A DNA stretch of 64,000 nt from Brevundimonas sp. Root608 (lineage in GTDB: Bacteria > Pseudomonadota > Alphaproteobacteria > Caulobacterales > Caulobacteraceae): positions 532-64,531 of the forward strand of contig NZ_LMGT01000010.1 of the NCBI RefSeq assembly GCF_001427825.1, read 5' to 3'. The notes below the pieces were generated by a model. The model was given only the letters and a program-made list of their open reading frames with translations, did no database searches and was not told the DNA's origin. Every line of letters begins with the position of its first letter. Positions within the stretch are counted from its first letter, which is position 1. Below are positions 1-7,869 of this stretch, piece by piece. The position numbers and the translations under genes are program-made.

Positions 1-1
1 C

Positions 2-115
2 CTGCGCTTCACCCCCTCGCCCAACCACTCCGACGCCATGATGGACGACCTCGTCAAGGCGATGGACCGCCTCTGGACCCACTGCAACGTGGCGCGTCTG
101 CCTGCGGTGGCGTGA
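2..115 (+). CDS. hemA: 5-aminolevulinate synthase, C-terminal end only (partial)
   Basis: Only the last 37 codons lie in the window; the 5' part is upstream. The reading frame LRFTPSPNHSDAMMDDLV followed by a Leu-Trp-containing helix matches the C-terminal end of alphaproteobacterial 5-aminolevulinate synthase, where a RxTPxPxHxDAxM segment precedes the last helix. The complete enzyme is PLP-dependent and condenses glycine with succinyl-CoA in the first step of tetrapyrrole synthesis by the C4 route. The assignment rests on this one conserved tail, so related alpha-oxoamine synthases are not excluded, although the His-Ser-Asp-Ala-Met spacing favours HemA. Confidence 0.62.
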   Translation: MRFTPSPNHSDAMMDDLVKAMDRLWTHCNVARLPAVA

Positions 116-164
116 GGACGTCCTGCGTCGGACAGCGGCCGACGCCATCGGCCATGTGGCGCCG

Positions 165-665
165 TCAGCTCGCCGGGCCCGGCGCCCGCGACGACCAGTG
201 AATGTGGTGGAGGCGCCAGCCGTCGTTGTGCCGCTTCAGCACCATGGTTTCGGTCGTGAGCCGGTTCACGGCGCGGCCGTTGAACTGACCCATGGTGCGG
301 CCTTCGCTGGTGATCCAGGCGACGTCGCCCTCGGCCCAGCCCGATCTGCGCGTCACCGTCGCCTCCGAGGCTGCGGCGAAGGCGGCGTCCGAGCCCAAGT
401 GGTGGGACGCATATTCGTCCCGCGATCGCTCCGCGCCGCCTTCCTCGAAGATCATCACCTCCGGCGCCATCAGGGCCAGCGCCGCGGCCGTGTCGCCGGC
501 CTTGAGGGCCGCGTGGAAGGCGTCGACGACCATGGCCGCCTCCGCGGCTTCCGCGGCGACGGACCCGGCGGCGTGGTCGTGGCCGTGGGCGGGATCCTGG
601 GCGAAGGCGGGCGGTGCGGCCAGAACGGCGATCGCCAGCGCCATGGCAAGAGAGGTGCGGGACAT
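165..665 (-). CDS. secreted SnoaL/NTF2-like protein
   Basis: 166-residue protein with a clear signal peptide (about residues 1-22, ending AFAQ) followed by a short His-rich stretch (HGHDHAAG) that could bind metal. The rest looks like a SnoaL/nuclear-transport-factor-2 fold: an AxxxVVDAFHAALKAGD helix, LALMAPEVMIFEEGG, then a WRLHHIHWS strand near the end. Such domains are small cone-shaped folds used as enzymes or binding modules, and no specific reaction can be assigned. A good ribosome binding site (GGAG, 6 nt spacing) supports the start. It lies next to the DUF411 and copA/copB copper genes and carries His residues of its own, which suggests a periplasmic role in metal handling; that is inference. 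Confidence 0.75.
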   Translation of the reverse strand: MSRTSLAMALAIAVLAAPPAFAQDPAHGHDHAAGSVAAEAAEAAMVVDAFHAALKAGDTAAALALMAPEVMIFEEGGAERSRDEYASHHLGSDAAFAAASEATVTRRSGWAEGDVAWITSEGRTMGQFNGRAVNRLTTETMVLKRHNDGWRLHHIHWSSRAPGPAS

Positions 666-712
666 TGGAGGCTCCGGATTATCGTTGGCGCGAGCAGATC
701 GAACCGTCTGCT

Positions 713-1186
713 TCAGGCCGGTTGGTTGTGGCGAGCGAACACGCGGGAGGCGCCCGATCGGAGCACCAGAAGCGTGGCGTAGGGTTCCTTGCGCCCTTCG
801 GGCGTCTCCATGCCGGGAGAGCCGAGCGGCATGGCGGGTACGGCGAGACCGACCGCGGTCGGTCTTTCTGCCAGCAGACGTATAACGTCTTCAGCCGGCA
901 CATGCCCCTCTATCAGATAGCCGTCTATCAGCCCGGTGTGACAGGAGGCGAGCGCGTCGGGCATTCCTCGGCTGCGTCGGACCGACTCGAGACTCTCCAG
1001 GACCGTGATGGCGGTGGTGAACCCCGCCGCGCGCATGTGCGAGATCCATCCGTCGCAACAGGCGCAGGACGGCGTCTTGAAGACCGTCAGATTTCTCGAG
1101 CGGGCGGTCTGGGCGCAGGCGGTTCCCGCCATGCTCATGATCAGGCCGACGCCGAGCAGCAGACGGCGGTTCGGGGTCGATTGCAT
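713..1186 (-). CDS. DUF411 domain secreted metal-binding-type protein
   Basis: 157 residues from the chosen ATG, which has GGAG 9 nt upstream; an ATG five codons earlier (1201) is possible. The N-terminus RRLLLGVGLIMSMAGTACAQ is a signal peptide with a twin-Arg flavour. The mature part opens with VFKTPSCACCDGW, the CxxC-containing hallmark of DUF411, and continues with CHTGLIDGYLIEGHVPAEDV and VPAMPLGSPGME, both characteristic of the family. DUF411 proteins recur in copper and other metal resistance clusters and are thought to bind metal through the cysteines. The gene is divergent from copA across about 275 bp, an arrangement that fits shared copper control. Confidence 0.85.
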   Translation of the reverse strand: MQSTPNRRLLLGVGLIMSMAGTACAQTARSRNLTVFKTPSCACCDGWISHMRAAGFTTAITVLESLESVRRSRGMPDALASCHTGLIDGYLIEGHVPAEDVIRLLAERPTAVGLAVPAMPLGSPGMETPEGRKEPYATLLVLRSGASRVFARHNQPA

Positions 1187-1462
1187 CAATCTGCGCTCCA
1201 TGGCGCCGAGTGGACCGGTCCGATGGCCACACGTCAACCACTCAGCCCGGATAATCCCGTCCCGTCCCGGCGTATCGCAGGCAGACGGGTGCGACGGACG
1301 GGGCGTGAGCCCCTTGCACAACGATGGATGACACGCGCCCTTTCTTGTACGGGGGGCCAAGGGCCGCGATCTCGATGGCTGTGGCGACCTGTCGCAAGGA
1401 CTACGCCGCCGGGATGCGTATCTGAACAAGGGGCTGGACAGCCGGCCAAGGGACCCTCGCCT

Positions 1463-3274
1463 ATGACCATGTCACGCCTCGATCGCCGAATGCTTCTCCG
1501 GGGCGCCGCCGCCGGAGGCGGTCTGCTGGGATTGCAGGGTCTGCTGCCCGCCTGGGCGCAGACCGGATCGGCCGGTTTGCGAGCGGACATGCCGACGCTG
1601 ACGGGACCGAACGTTGATCTGACAGTCGGCCACTCGCCCTTCACCGTGGGGGGCCGAACGGGTCACGCGGTGACGATCAACGGGGTTCTGCCGGCCCCGT
1701 TGCTGCGCCTGCGCGAGGGCCAGAATGTTCGGCTGTCGGTGACCAACCATCTGGACGAGGAGACCTCCATCCACTGGCATGGATTGCTCGTGCCGTTCCA
1801 GATGGACGGCGTGCCGGGCGTCAGCTTCCCCGGCATCGGGGCGCACCAGACCTTCGTCTATGAGTTTCCGATCAAACAGGCGGGCACCTTCTGGTACCAC
1901 AGCCACTCCAACCTCCAGGAGGCGATGGGCCACTACGGTCCGATCGTCATCGACCCGGCGGGCGCGGACCCGATCGGCTACGACCGCGAGCATGTGCTGG
2001 TCCTGTCGGACTGGAGTTTCATGCATCCGCACGAGATCCTGACGAAGCTCAAGAAGAGCCCGGGCTATTTCAACCGGCAGCGCACCACCCTCGCGGGCCT
2101 CATGGACGGCGGCGACCGCATGAGTCTGGAGGAGCGGCGCATGTGGGGCGCCATGCGCATGGACCCGCGTGACATCCTCGACGTCAACGGCTCGACCTAC
2201 ACCTATCTGATCAACGGCCACGGACCGCAGGAAAACTGGACGGGTCTGTTCCGACCCGGCGAACGGGTGCGGCTGCGCATCATCAACGCCTCGGCCATGT
2301 CGATCTTCAACGTCCGCATTCCCGGCCTGCCGATGACGGTGGTCCAGGCCGACGGCGAGAACGTGCGTCCGGTCGAGACCGACGAGTTCCAGATTTCGGT
2401 CGCCGAGACCTATGACGTCATCGTCCGGCCGACCGAGGACCGCGCCTACACCATCGTCTCCGAGGCGATCGACCGTTCGGGCATGGGGCGGGCCACCCTG
2501 GCCCCGCGCCCGGGCATGACCGCCGAAGTCCCGCCGCTGCGGGAGGTCCCCAACCTGAGCATGCGCGACATGGGCATGGGTGGAATGGACCACGGCTCAA
2601 CGGGCGGCATGTCCGGGATGGATCACGGCGCAATGCCCGGCAGGGACCACGGAGCCCCGGCCGAGGGCGCGGCTCCGGCGGGCGAAATGGCGGGGATGTC
2701 CATGGCCGGCATGAACATGCGCGATCCGGAGAACGCTCCGCCGGACATGGCGGTGGGCGTCGGCGTCGACATGATCTCCATGGATCCGCAGAACCGTCTG
2801 GGCGAGCGGCCCACCGGCCTGACGGACGTCGATCACCGGGTGCTCGTCTACACCGACCTGGTGTCGCTACAGCCCAACAAGGACCAGCGCCCCCCCTCGC
2901 GGACCATGGAAATCCACCTGACCGGCAATATGGAACGGTTCATGTGGGGCTTTGACGGCCGAAAGTTCAGCGAATTGGTCGAGCCGATCCGCTTCGAGCG
3001 CAACGAGCGCGTGCGGGTGACCCTGGTCAACGACACCATGATGGCCCACCCGATCCACCTGCACGGCCACTTCTTCGAACTGGTGACCGGCGGACCGGCC
3101 GGCCATCAGCCGCTCAAGCACACCGTCAACGTCGCCCCGGGGTCGAAGGTGACCTTCGACCTGACCGCCGACGCGCCCGGCGACTGGGCCTTCCACTGCC
3201 ATCTGCTGATGCACATGCACGCCGGCATGTTCAATGTCGTGACGGTGCGGCCCATCGACGGAGCCGCGTCATGA
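1463..3274 (+). CDS. copA: copper resistance multicopper oxidase CopA
   Basis: 603 residues, periplasmic. The N-terminus has a Tat signal (DRRMLLRGAAAGGG...PAWAQ). Three cupredoxin domains carry all four copper-ligand segments: IHWHG and WYHSHS in the N-terminal domain, HPIHLHGHFFEL and HCHLLMHMHAGM at the C-terminus. Between domains (about residues 350-420) is a Met/His-rich segment with MDHG and MSMAGMNM repeats typical of CopA/PcoA. Family role: oxidation and sequestration of Cu(I) in the periplasm. The start at 1463 was chosen because the signal peptide follows directly and AAGGGA lies upstream; longer upstream readings have no signal sequence. The last codons overlap copB by ATGA, so the two are translationally coupled. 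Confidence 0.96.
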   Translation: MTMSRLDRRMLLRGAAAGGGLLGLQGLLPAWAQTGSAGLRADMPTLTGPNVDLTVGHSPFTVGGRTGHAVTINGVLPAPLLRLREGQNVRLSVTNHLDEETSIHWHGLLVPFQMDGVPGVSFPGIGAHQTFVYEFPIKQAGTFWYHSHSNLQEAMGHYGPIVIDPAGADPIGYDREHVLVLSDWSFMHPHEILTKLKKSPGYFNRQRTTLAGLMDGGDRMSLEERRMWGAMRMDPRDILDVNGSTYTYLINGHGPQENWTGLFRPGERVRLRIINASAMSIFNVRIPGLPMTVVQADGENVRPVETDEFQISVAETYDVIVRPTEDRAYTIVSEAIDRSGMGRATLAPRPGMTAEVPPLREVPNLSMRDMGMGGMDHGSTGGMSGMDHGAMPGRDHGAPAEGAAPAGEMAGMSMAGMNMRDPENAPPDMAVGVGVDMISMDPQNRLGERPTGLTDVDHRVLVYTDLVSLQPNKDQRPPSRTMEIHLTGNMERFMWGFDGRKFSELVEPIRFERNERVRVTLVNDTMMAHPIHLHGHFFELVTGGPAGHQPLKHTVNVAPGSKVTFDLTADAPGDWAFHCHLLMHMHAGMFNVVTVRPIDGAAS

Positions 3275-4482
3275 ACCGCCTCGCCGTCGCCCTCGCGCCG
3301 CTGATCCTCGCCGCCGGCGCCCTCAGCGCCCAGGCCCAGGCACAGGCACAGGACCCGCACGCGGGCCACACCATGCCTCCGCCGGCGAGGACTCAGCCGG
3401 CCACGCCGGTTCCCGACCCCCACGACGGCCACCGCATGCCGGCCCCGGCCGCCGCCCCGGACCCGCACGCCGGGCACGTCAGGCCGCCTGCCTCGCCTCC
3501 CGCAGCCGATCCTCACGCCGGCCATCAGATGCCGGCTCGGCCCGCGCCCGTCGATCCGCACGCGGGTCATGACATGGCGACCCCGGCGCCCGCCCAACCT
3601 GATCCACACGCCGGCCATGACATGTCCGCCATGGCTCCTGCGCAGGTCGATCCCCACGCGGGCCATGACATGTCGACCATGAGCATGGGACCGCCGGACG
3701 TGCCGACCAGCGCCGACAATCCCGGCCGTCCTGCCGAAGACCCGATTCCGGCCGCCGCTCTGAGCGGTCCGACCCATGCCGCGGACCTCATCTTCGGGGC
3801 CGAGGCGATGGCCGCGTCACGCCGGATCCTGCTGCGCGAAAACGGCGACGTCCGCACCACGGCCGTCGTGATCGACCGGATCGAAGCCGGCTTCGGCGAC
3901 GACGGCGAGACCTGGCTCTGGGACGCCCAGGGCTGGAGCGGAGGCGATATCCATCGCTTCTGGTGGAAGTCCGAGGGCGAGGGCGACCTCGGCGGCGATG
4001 TGGAGAAAGCCGAGCTCCAGGCTCTCTACAGCCGCGCTGTTGCGCCCTTCTGGGACGTGCAGGCCGGCCTGCGTCAGGACGTCAGGCCCGACGGCGAGGA
4101 TACGACCCATCTGGTCCTCGGCTTCCAGGGCCTCGCGCCCCACTGGTGGGAAGTCGACGCCGCCGCCTTCCTGTCGACCGAGGGCGACCTGACCGCCCGC
4201 GTCGAGGCCGAATACGACCAGCGCATCACCCAGCGGCTGATCCTCCAGCCGCGCCTCGAAATCGACGCTTCGGCCAGCGACATCCCGGAGCTGGAGATCG
4301 GCCGGGGCCTGTCGTCCGTCGAGGCCGGCCTGAGACTGCGCTACGAGTTCCGCAAGGAGTTCGCGCCCTATGCCGGAGTCGAGTGGAGCCGCGCGCTCGG
4401 CGACACGGCCGACTATATCGAAGCGCGGGGCGGCGAGGCTGAAGACACCCGTTTCGTCATCGGCCTCAGGGCCTTTTTCTAG
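3271..4482 (+). CDS. copB: outer-membrane copper resistance protein CopB
   Basis: 403 residues. A signal peptide (to about residue 27) is followed by a low-complexity region (about 28-140) with seven DPH(A/D)GH units, most followed by a Met, separated by Pro/Ala-rich linkers; these are likely copper-binding repeats. From about residue 165 the CopB/PcoB barrel domain begins (LIFGAEAMAASRRILLREN ... WWKSEGEGD ... YSRAVAPFWDVQAGLRQD ... PYAGVEWSRALGDTADY), ending in a Phe-Phe terminus as expected for an outer-membrane beta barrel. It overlaps copA by ATGA. Family members reduce copper accumulation together with CopA. The repeat region looks long, but length is variable in this family. Confidence 0.95.
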   Translation: MNRLAVALAPLILAAGALSAQAQAQAQDPHAGHTMPPPARTQPATPVPDPHDGHRMPAPAAAPDPHAGHVRPPASPPAADPHAGHQMPARPAPVDPHAGHDMATPAPAQPDPHAGHDMSAMAPAQVDPHAGHDMSTMSMGPPDVPTSADNPGRPAEDPIPAAALSGPTHAADLIFGAEAMAASRRILLRENGDVRTTAVVIDRIEAGFGDDGETWLWDAQGWSGGDIHRFWWKSEGEGDLGGDVEKAELQALYSRAVAPFWDVQAGLRQDVRPDGEDTTHLVLGFQGLAPHWWEVDAAAFLSTEGDLTARVEAEYDQRITQRLILQPRLEIDASASDIPELEIGRGLSSVEAGLRLRYEFRKEFAPYAGVEWSRALGDTADYIEARGGEAEDTRFVIGLRAFF

Positions 4483-4555
4483 GCCCGGCGACCTCCCCGG
4501 GGGCCGCGCCCTCCCCGCACCTCGCCGGAAGGACGCCGGCTCCCGGCCGGGGCCA

Positions 4556-4780
4556 TCAGGCCGCGACGGTCAGCACCGCCGCCATGCCCGGGTGGAAGCG
4601 GCAGACGTAGGGAATTCGCCCCGCCGTCCGCAGCACGGTCCGGCCGCTGGCTCCCGGGGCCAGATCGATGTTGAAAGCACGATTGCGCGCCGTGGCCGTG
4701 TGCCGGAACAGGTCGCGGTTGACCCAGACGAAGGGGTCTCCGGTACGGCAGGCAGGTCGGTTCTCCGGCGGCTTCGGCAT
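4556..4780 (-). pseudogene. cupredoxin (plastocyanin-like) C-terminal remnant
   Basis: The last 61 codons read GDPFVWVNRDLFRHTATA, then YVCRFHPGM and a final strand. This is the second half of a small blue-copper cupredoxin with the type-1 ligands His, Cys, His and Met all in place. The first half is missing: no frame upstream of about 4741 shows a signal peptide or the usual FxPxxxTVxxGD strand. The nearest in-frame ATG gives only 13 unrelated residues. The piece is therefore best read as a 5'-truncated gene at the boundary between the copper and molybdopterin clusters. It lies tail-to-tail with copB, leaving 73 bp between the stops. A short functional copper peptide is possible but unlikely without an export signal. 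Confidence 0.6.
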
Positions 4781-4900
4781 CGGCGACGCTCGGGTTGATT
4801 GCCGGCGCCGCGGGTTCCCTCTCTGTGTCTGCCTCACCCCCCTTGATGCATCCGGGTCCACCTGGGGTCCCTGCAGCAGATATGGCGGCGTCCGGCGTCG

Positions 4901-4922
4901 CGTCCGGCCGGCCGGCCGGACG
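4901..4922. repeat. 22-bp perfect GC palindrome upstream of moaD
   Basis: Positions 4901-4922 form a perfect self-complementary sequence built from alternating CCGG units. It lies 36 bp before the moaD start codon, in the stretch that should hold the promoter or leader of the moa operon. It could be an operator, a leader hairpin or chance in GC-rich DNA. No T-run follows, so it is not a terminator. Confidence 0.45.
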
Positions 4923-4958
4923 TTGACTCGCACTGCCGCCAACCCGACAACCAACCGC

Positions 4959-5207
4959 ATGGAGATCCGGATTCTGTTTCTGGGCGAACTCGGCGCCCGT
5001 TTCGGTCGCGAGCATGTGCTGGAGTCCACGGAAGTCCTGACCGTCCAGGAGGTCCGTCGACGGCTCGGCGACCAGGTGGAGGGCTCCGCCGCCGTCCTGA
5101 CGCGACCGGACGTTCGCCTGGCGGTCGATCAGACCGTGGTCCCAGACACCGCGCTGGTCCGTCCCGACCAGGAAGTCGCGGTCCTGCCGATCTACTCCGG
5201 CGGCTGA
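4959..5207 (+). CDS. moaD: molybdopterin synthase small subunit MoaD
   Basis: 82-residue ubiquitin-fold protein ending in the YSGG tail whose terminal glycine is adenylated and thiocarboxylated to carry sulfur. The start MEIRILFLGELGARFG is standard for MoaD (beta strand, then a helix start). DQEVAVLPIYSGG is the conserved end. With MoaE it converts cPMP to molybdopterin in the cytoplasm. It is the first gene of a tight operon, separated from moaE by one base. A longer upstream frame exists, but its extra residues are not conserved and are Arg/Pro-rich, so the ATG at 4959 is preferred. Confidence 0.93.
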   Translation: MEIRILFLGELGARFGREHVLESTEVLTVQEVRRRLGDQVEGSAAVLTRPDVRLAVDQTVVPDTALVRPDQEVAVLPIYSGG

Positions 5208-5208
5208 C

Positions 5209-5667
5209 ATGGCGATAACCGCGCTCCTGTCCCGTGATCCGCCCCGCGCAGAGGCCGAGCTTCAAGCCTTCCTCAACGGCCGCACCGGGGACGGAGCCGT
5301 GGTCGCCTTTGTCGGCCTGGCCCGCGACAGCGCCGGCGGCGGGCCCGTCACCGGCCTCCATCTGGACCACTACGCCGGCTTCACCGAACGGTCGCTGGAG
5401 ACCATCGCCGCAGACGCCGGGGGGCGCTTCCCCGTTAGCGACATCCGCGTGATCCATCGTTGTGGCGACGTGGCGCCCGGCGAGGTGATCGTCTTCGTGG
5501 CGGTCGCCGCGCCACACCGCCGGGCGGCCTTCGAAGCTGCGGACTACCTCATGGATCGCTTGAAGACCGAGGCGGCGTTCTGGAAGCGGGAGGACGGCCC
5601 CGACGGCTCGCGCTGGATCGAGCCGACCGACCAGGACCGCGAAGACCTCAGGAGATGGAGCGACTGA
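5209..5667 (+). CDS. moaE: molybdopterin synthase catalytic subunit MoaE
   Basis: 152 residues. Family landmarks are present: GAVVAFVGLARD near the start, LHLDHYAGFTER, IHRCGDVAPGEVIVFVAVAAPHRRAAF and the active-site segment MDRLKTEAAFWKRE, which holds the catalytic lysines. MoaE transfers two sulfur atoms from MoaD thiocarboxylate to cPMP. The stop codon of moaD lies one base before this start, and its own stop overlaps the moaB start (TGATG), so MoaD, MoaE and MoaB are probably co-translated. The canonical HRVG motif reads HRCG here, a mild variation. Confidence 0.95.
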   Translation: MAITALLSRDPPRAEAELQAFLNGRTGDGAVVAFVGLARDSAGGGPVTGLHLDHYAGFTERSLETIAADAGGRFPVSDIRVIHRCGDVAPGEVIVFVAVAAPHRRAAFEAADYLMDRLKTEAAFWKREDGPDGSRWIEPTDQDREDLRRWSD

Positions 5668-6203
5668 TGCCCGGGATCGACGAGAGCTTCGACTTCCACC
5701 CGCTGAACATCGCCGTGCTGACGGTCTCGGACACCCGGACGATGGAGACGGACACGTCCGGCGGTCTGCTCCTGGAGCGACTGAACGCCGCCGGGCACCG
5801 GCTGGCCGCCCGCGCCCTGGTCCGTGACGACGTGGAGGCGATCCGGGCTCAGGTCCAGGCCTGGGTCGATGAGCCGGACGTGGACGTGATCATCACCACG
5901 GGCGGCACCGGGTTCGCCCCCCGCGACGTCACCCCGGAGGCGGTTAGGCCGCTGTTCCAGCGCGAGATGGACGGCTTCGCCGTGGTCTTCCATCAGGCCA
6001 GCCTGGGCACGGTCGGGCTGTCCACCCTCCAGTCGCGCGCCTTCGCCGGCCAGGCCGGGGACAGCTTCGTCTTCTGCCTGCCGGGATCGACCGGGGCCTG
6101 CCGCGACGCCTGGGATCTGGTGCTGGGCCTGGAGCTGGACAGCCGTTATCGCCCCTGCTCGCTGGCGGGGCAGATTCCCCGCCTGCGAGAGGTCTGCGCA
6201 TGA
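5667..6203 (+). CDS. moaB: molybdopterin adenylyltransferase-type protein MoaB
   Basis: 178 residues of the MoaB/Mog family: [10 protein letters not shown] at the N-terminus, [11 protein letters not shown], the [16 protein letters not shown] ligand-binding loop, [11 protein letters not shown] and the [13 protein letters not shown] loop. These proteins adenylylate molybdopterin before metal insertion, although some MoaB proteins lack clear activity. The chosen ATG overlaps the moaE stop as TGATG and has GGAG 6 nt upstream; an in-frame ATG at 5655 would add four residues. It overlaps moaC by ATGA. Confidence 0.93.
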   Translation: MPGIDESFDFHPLNIAVLTVSDTRTMETDTSGGLLLERLNAAGHRLAARALVRDDVEAIRAQVQAWVDEPDVDVIITTGGTGFAPRDVTPEAVRPLFQREMDGFAVVFHQASLGTVGLSTLQSRAFAGQAGDSFVFCLPGSTGACRDAWDLVLGLELDSRYRPCSLAGQIPRLREVCA

Positions 6204-6685
6204 ACGACCTGAGCCATCTCGACGCCGCCGGCCGCGCCCGCATGGTCGATGTGTCGGACAAACCCTTCAGCGACCGGACGGCGGTCGCCGAGGGAACCCT
6301 GACCTGCGCGGGCTCGACCGTCGAACGGGCCCTCGCCGGCGACACCCCCAAGGGGGCCGTGGTGTCCACGGCCGAACTCGCCGGGGTCATGGGCGCCAAG
6401 CGTACCGCGGACCTGATCCCGCTCTGCCACCCCCTGCCCCTCACCCACGTCGCGGTGACGGTGACGCCCGAGCCCGCCCTGCCCGGCTTCCACATTCGAG
6501 CCGAGGTGCGCACCCACGGCCCGACGGGCGTGGAGATGGAGGCCCTGACGGCCGTCGCTGTCGCCGGCCTGACGCTGTTCGACATGCTGAAGGCGATCGA
6601 CCGCACCATGGTCATCGGCGCGGTTCGGGTGACGGCCAAGAGCGGCGGCCGCGGCGGCGATTGGGGCGAAGGCGCCGGGGAATGA
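6200..6685 (+). CDS. moaC: cyclic pyranopterin monophosphate synthase MoaC
   Basis: 161 residues. Diagnostic motifs are MVDVSDKPFSDRTAVAEG, TAELAGVMGAKRTADLIPLCHPLPLTHV and GPTGVEMEALTAVAVAGLTLFDMLKAIDR (split across residues about 70-145). MoaC acts with MoaA to rearrange GTP through 3',8-cyclo-GTP to cPMP, the first stable Moco intermediate. It is coupled on both sides by ATGA overlaps (moaB upstream, moeA downstream). Its partner moaA is 2.5 kb away on the opposite strand, so the two first-step enzymes are not in one transcript here. Confidence 0.97.
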   Translation: MNDLSHLDAAGRARMVDVSDKPFSDRTAVAEGTLTCAGSTVERALAGDTPKGAVVSTAELAGVMGAKRTADLIPLCHPLPLTHVAVTVTPEPALPGFHIRAEVRTHGPTGVEMEALTAVAVAGLTLFDMLKAIDRTMVIGAVRVTAKSGGRGGDWGEGAGE

Positions 6686-7869
6686 TCGGTTTCGACGAGG
6701 CGGCGGCGTTGATCGAGGCGGCGGCGACGCCGCTCGGTCGCGAGACCGTCGCCATGGCCGAGGCCTGTGGCCGGGTGCTGGCCGCGCCGGTCGTCGCCGG
6801 TCTCGACTCGCCGGCCTCGGACACCTCGGCCATGGACGGCTATGCGGTGCGCGCGGCCGAGGTCGCCGAACTGCCCGTGCGGTTGCGGGTCATCGGCGAA
6901 TCCTTCGCCGGGCGCGGCTTTGACGGGCGGATGGGACCCGGCGAGTGCGTGCGCATCTTTACCGGCGCGCCCATGCCTGCGGGCGCGGACCGGGTAATCA
7001 TCCAGGAGATCGTGCGCCGCGACGGCGACGAGGCCCTGTTCAGCCCCGCCCTGGGCGGGGGCCGTCATGTGCGGGCCATGGGCTCGGACTTCCGCGCCGG
7101 TGACACGCTGCTGCAGCCCGGACGCCGGCTCGACGCCCGGGCCATGGTCGCCGCCGCCGCCGCCGACCGGGCGACGGTCGAAGTCTGGCGCCGCCCCCGG
7201 GTGGTCGTGCTGGGCACCGGCGACGAACTCGCGGAGCCGGGATCGGCGGCCGGGACCCCGGGCTCGATTCCGGAGAGCGTCTCGTTCGGCGTCGCCGCCC
7301 TGATCGCGCAGTACGGCGGCGAAGTGATCGGGCGCCGGCGCCTGAAGGACGATCCCGCGAGCCTTGAGGCGGCCGCCGCCGCCGCGCTGGATGAGGCTGA
7401 TCTGGTGGTCGTCACCGGCGGCGCCTCGGTGGGCGAGAAGGACTACGCCCGGGCGATGTTCGGGCCTGCAGGCCTGGCGCTGATCATCGACAAGGTGGCG
7501 ATCAAGCCGGGCAAGCCGGTGTGGCTGGGCCGGGCCCGGGACCGGCTGGTGCTGGGGCTGCCCGGAAATCCGACCTCCGCCATGGTCACCGGGCGACTGT
7601 TCCTGGCCCCGCTGGTCGCCGGCCTCTCGGGCGCGAAGGCCGGCTCGGCGCTGGACTGGCGCCCCGCGCGGCTGGGCGGGGCCCTGGGCGCGTGCGGCGA
7701 TCGCGAGACCTTCCATCGGGCGGCGTGGCGCGACGGCCGGGTCCATCCTCTCACCGACCAGGACTCCAGCGCCCAGAAGGCGCTGGCGGCGGCGGACCTG
7801 TTGATCCGCAGACGTCCGGGCGAGCCGGACGCAGCGGCGGGCGACGAGGTCGAGACTCTCGACTTCTGA
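6682..7869 (+). CDS. moeA: molybdopterin molybdenumtransferase MoeA
   Basis: 395 residues. The N-terminal MoeA domain has SPASDTSAMDGYAVRA and the FTGAPMPAGADRVIIQE segment; the central MoCF-like domain has VLGTGDELAEPG and VTGGASVGEKDY; then KPGKPVWLGR and LGLPGNPTSAMVTGRLF, and a C-terminal beta domain. The enzyme inserts molybdate into adenylylated molybdopterin. The start ATG at 6682 overlaps the moaC stop. It is the last gene of the plus-strand moa operon, and its stop is immediately followed by the restored stop of mobA on the other strand, giving a zero-gap convergent pair. Confidence 0.95.
   Translation: MIGFDEAAALIEAAATPLGRETVAMAEACGRVLAAPVVAGLDSPASDTSAMDGYAVRAAEVAELPVRLRVIGESFAGRGFDGRMGPGECVRIFTGAPMPAGADRVIIQEIVRRDGDEALFSPALGGGRHVRAMGSDFRAGDTLLQPGRRLDARAMVAAAAADRATVEVWRRPRVVVLGTGDELAEPGSAAGTPGSIPESVSFGVAALIAQYGGEVIGRRRLKDDPASLEAAAAAALDEADLVVVTGGASVGEKDYARAMFGPAGLALIIDKVAIKPGKPVWLGRARDRLVLGLPGNPTSAMVTGRLFLAPLVAGLSGAKAGSALDWRPARLGGALGACGDRETFHRAAWRDGRVHPLTDQDSSAQKALAAADLLIRRRPGEPDAAAGDEVETLDF

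Noticed and set aside
4479..4482. A further CTAG shared stop at the copB end
   Set aside because: The facing minus-strand frame there is a shadow and not a real gene, so it was not counted with the five true pairs.
7443..7869. C-terminal extension of MobA over moeA as a true fused domain
   Set aside because: Residues are antisense of conserved moeA codons, and a one-base correction yields a natural MobA end abutting moeA.
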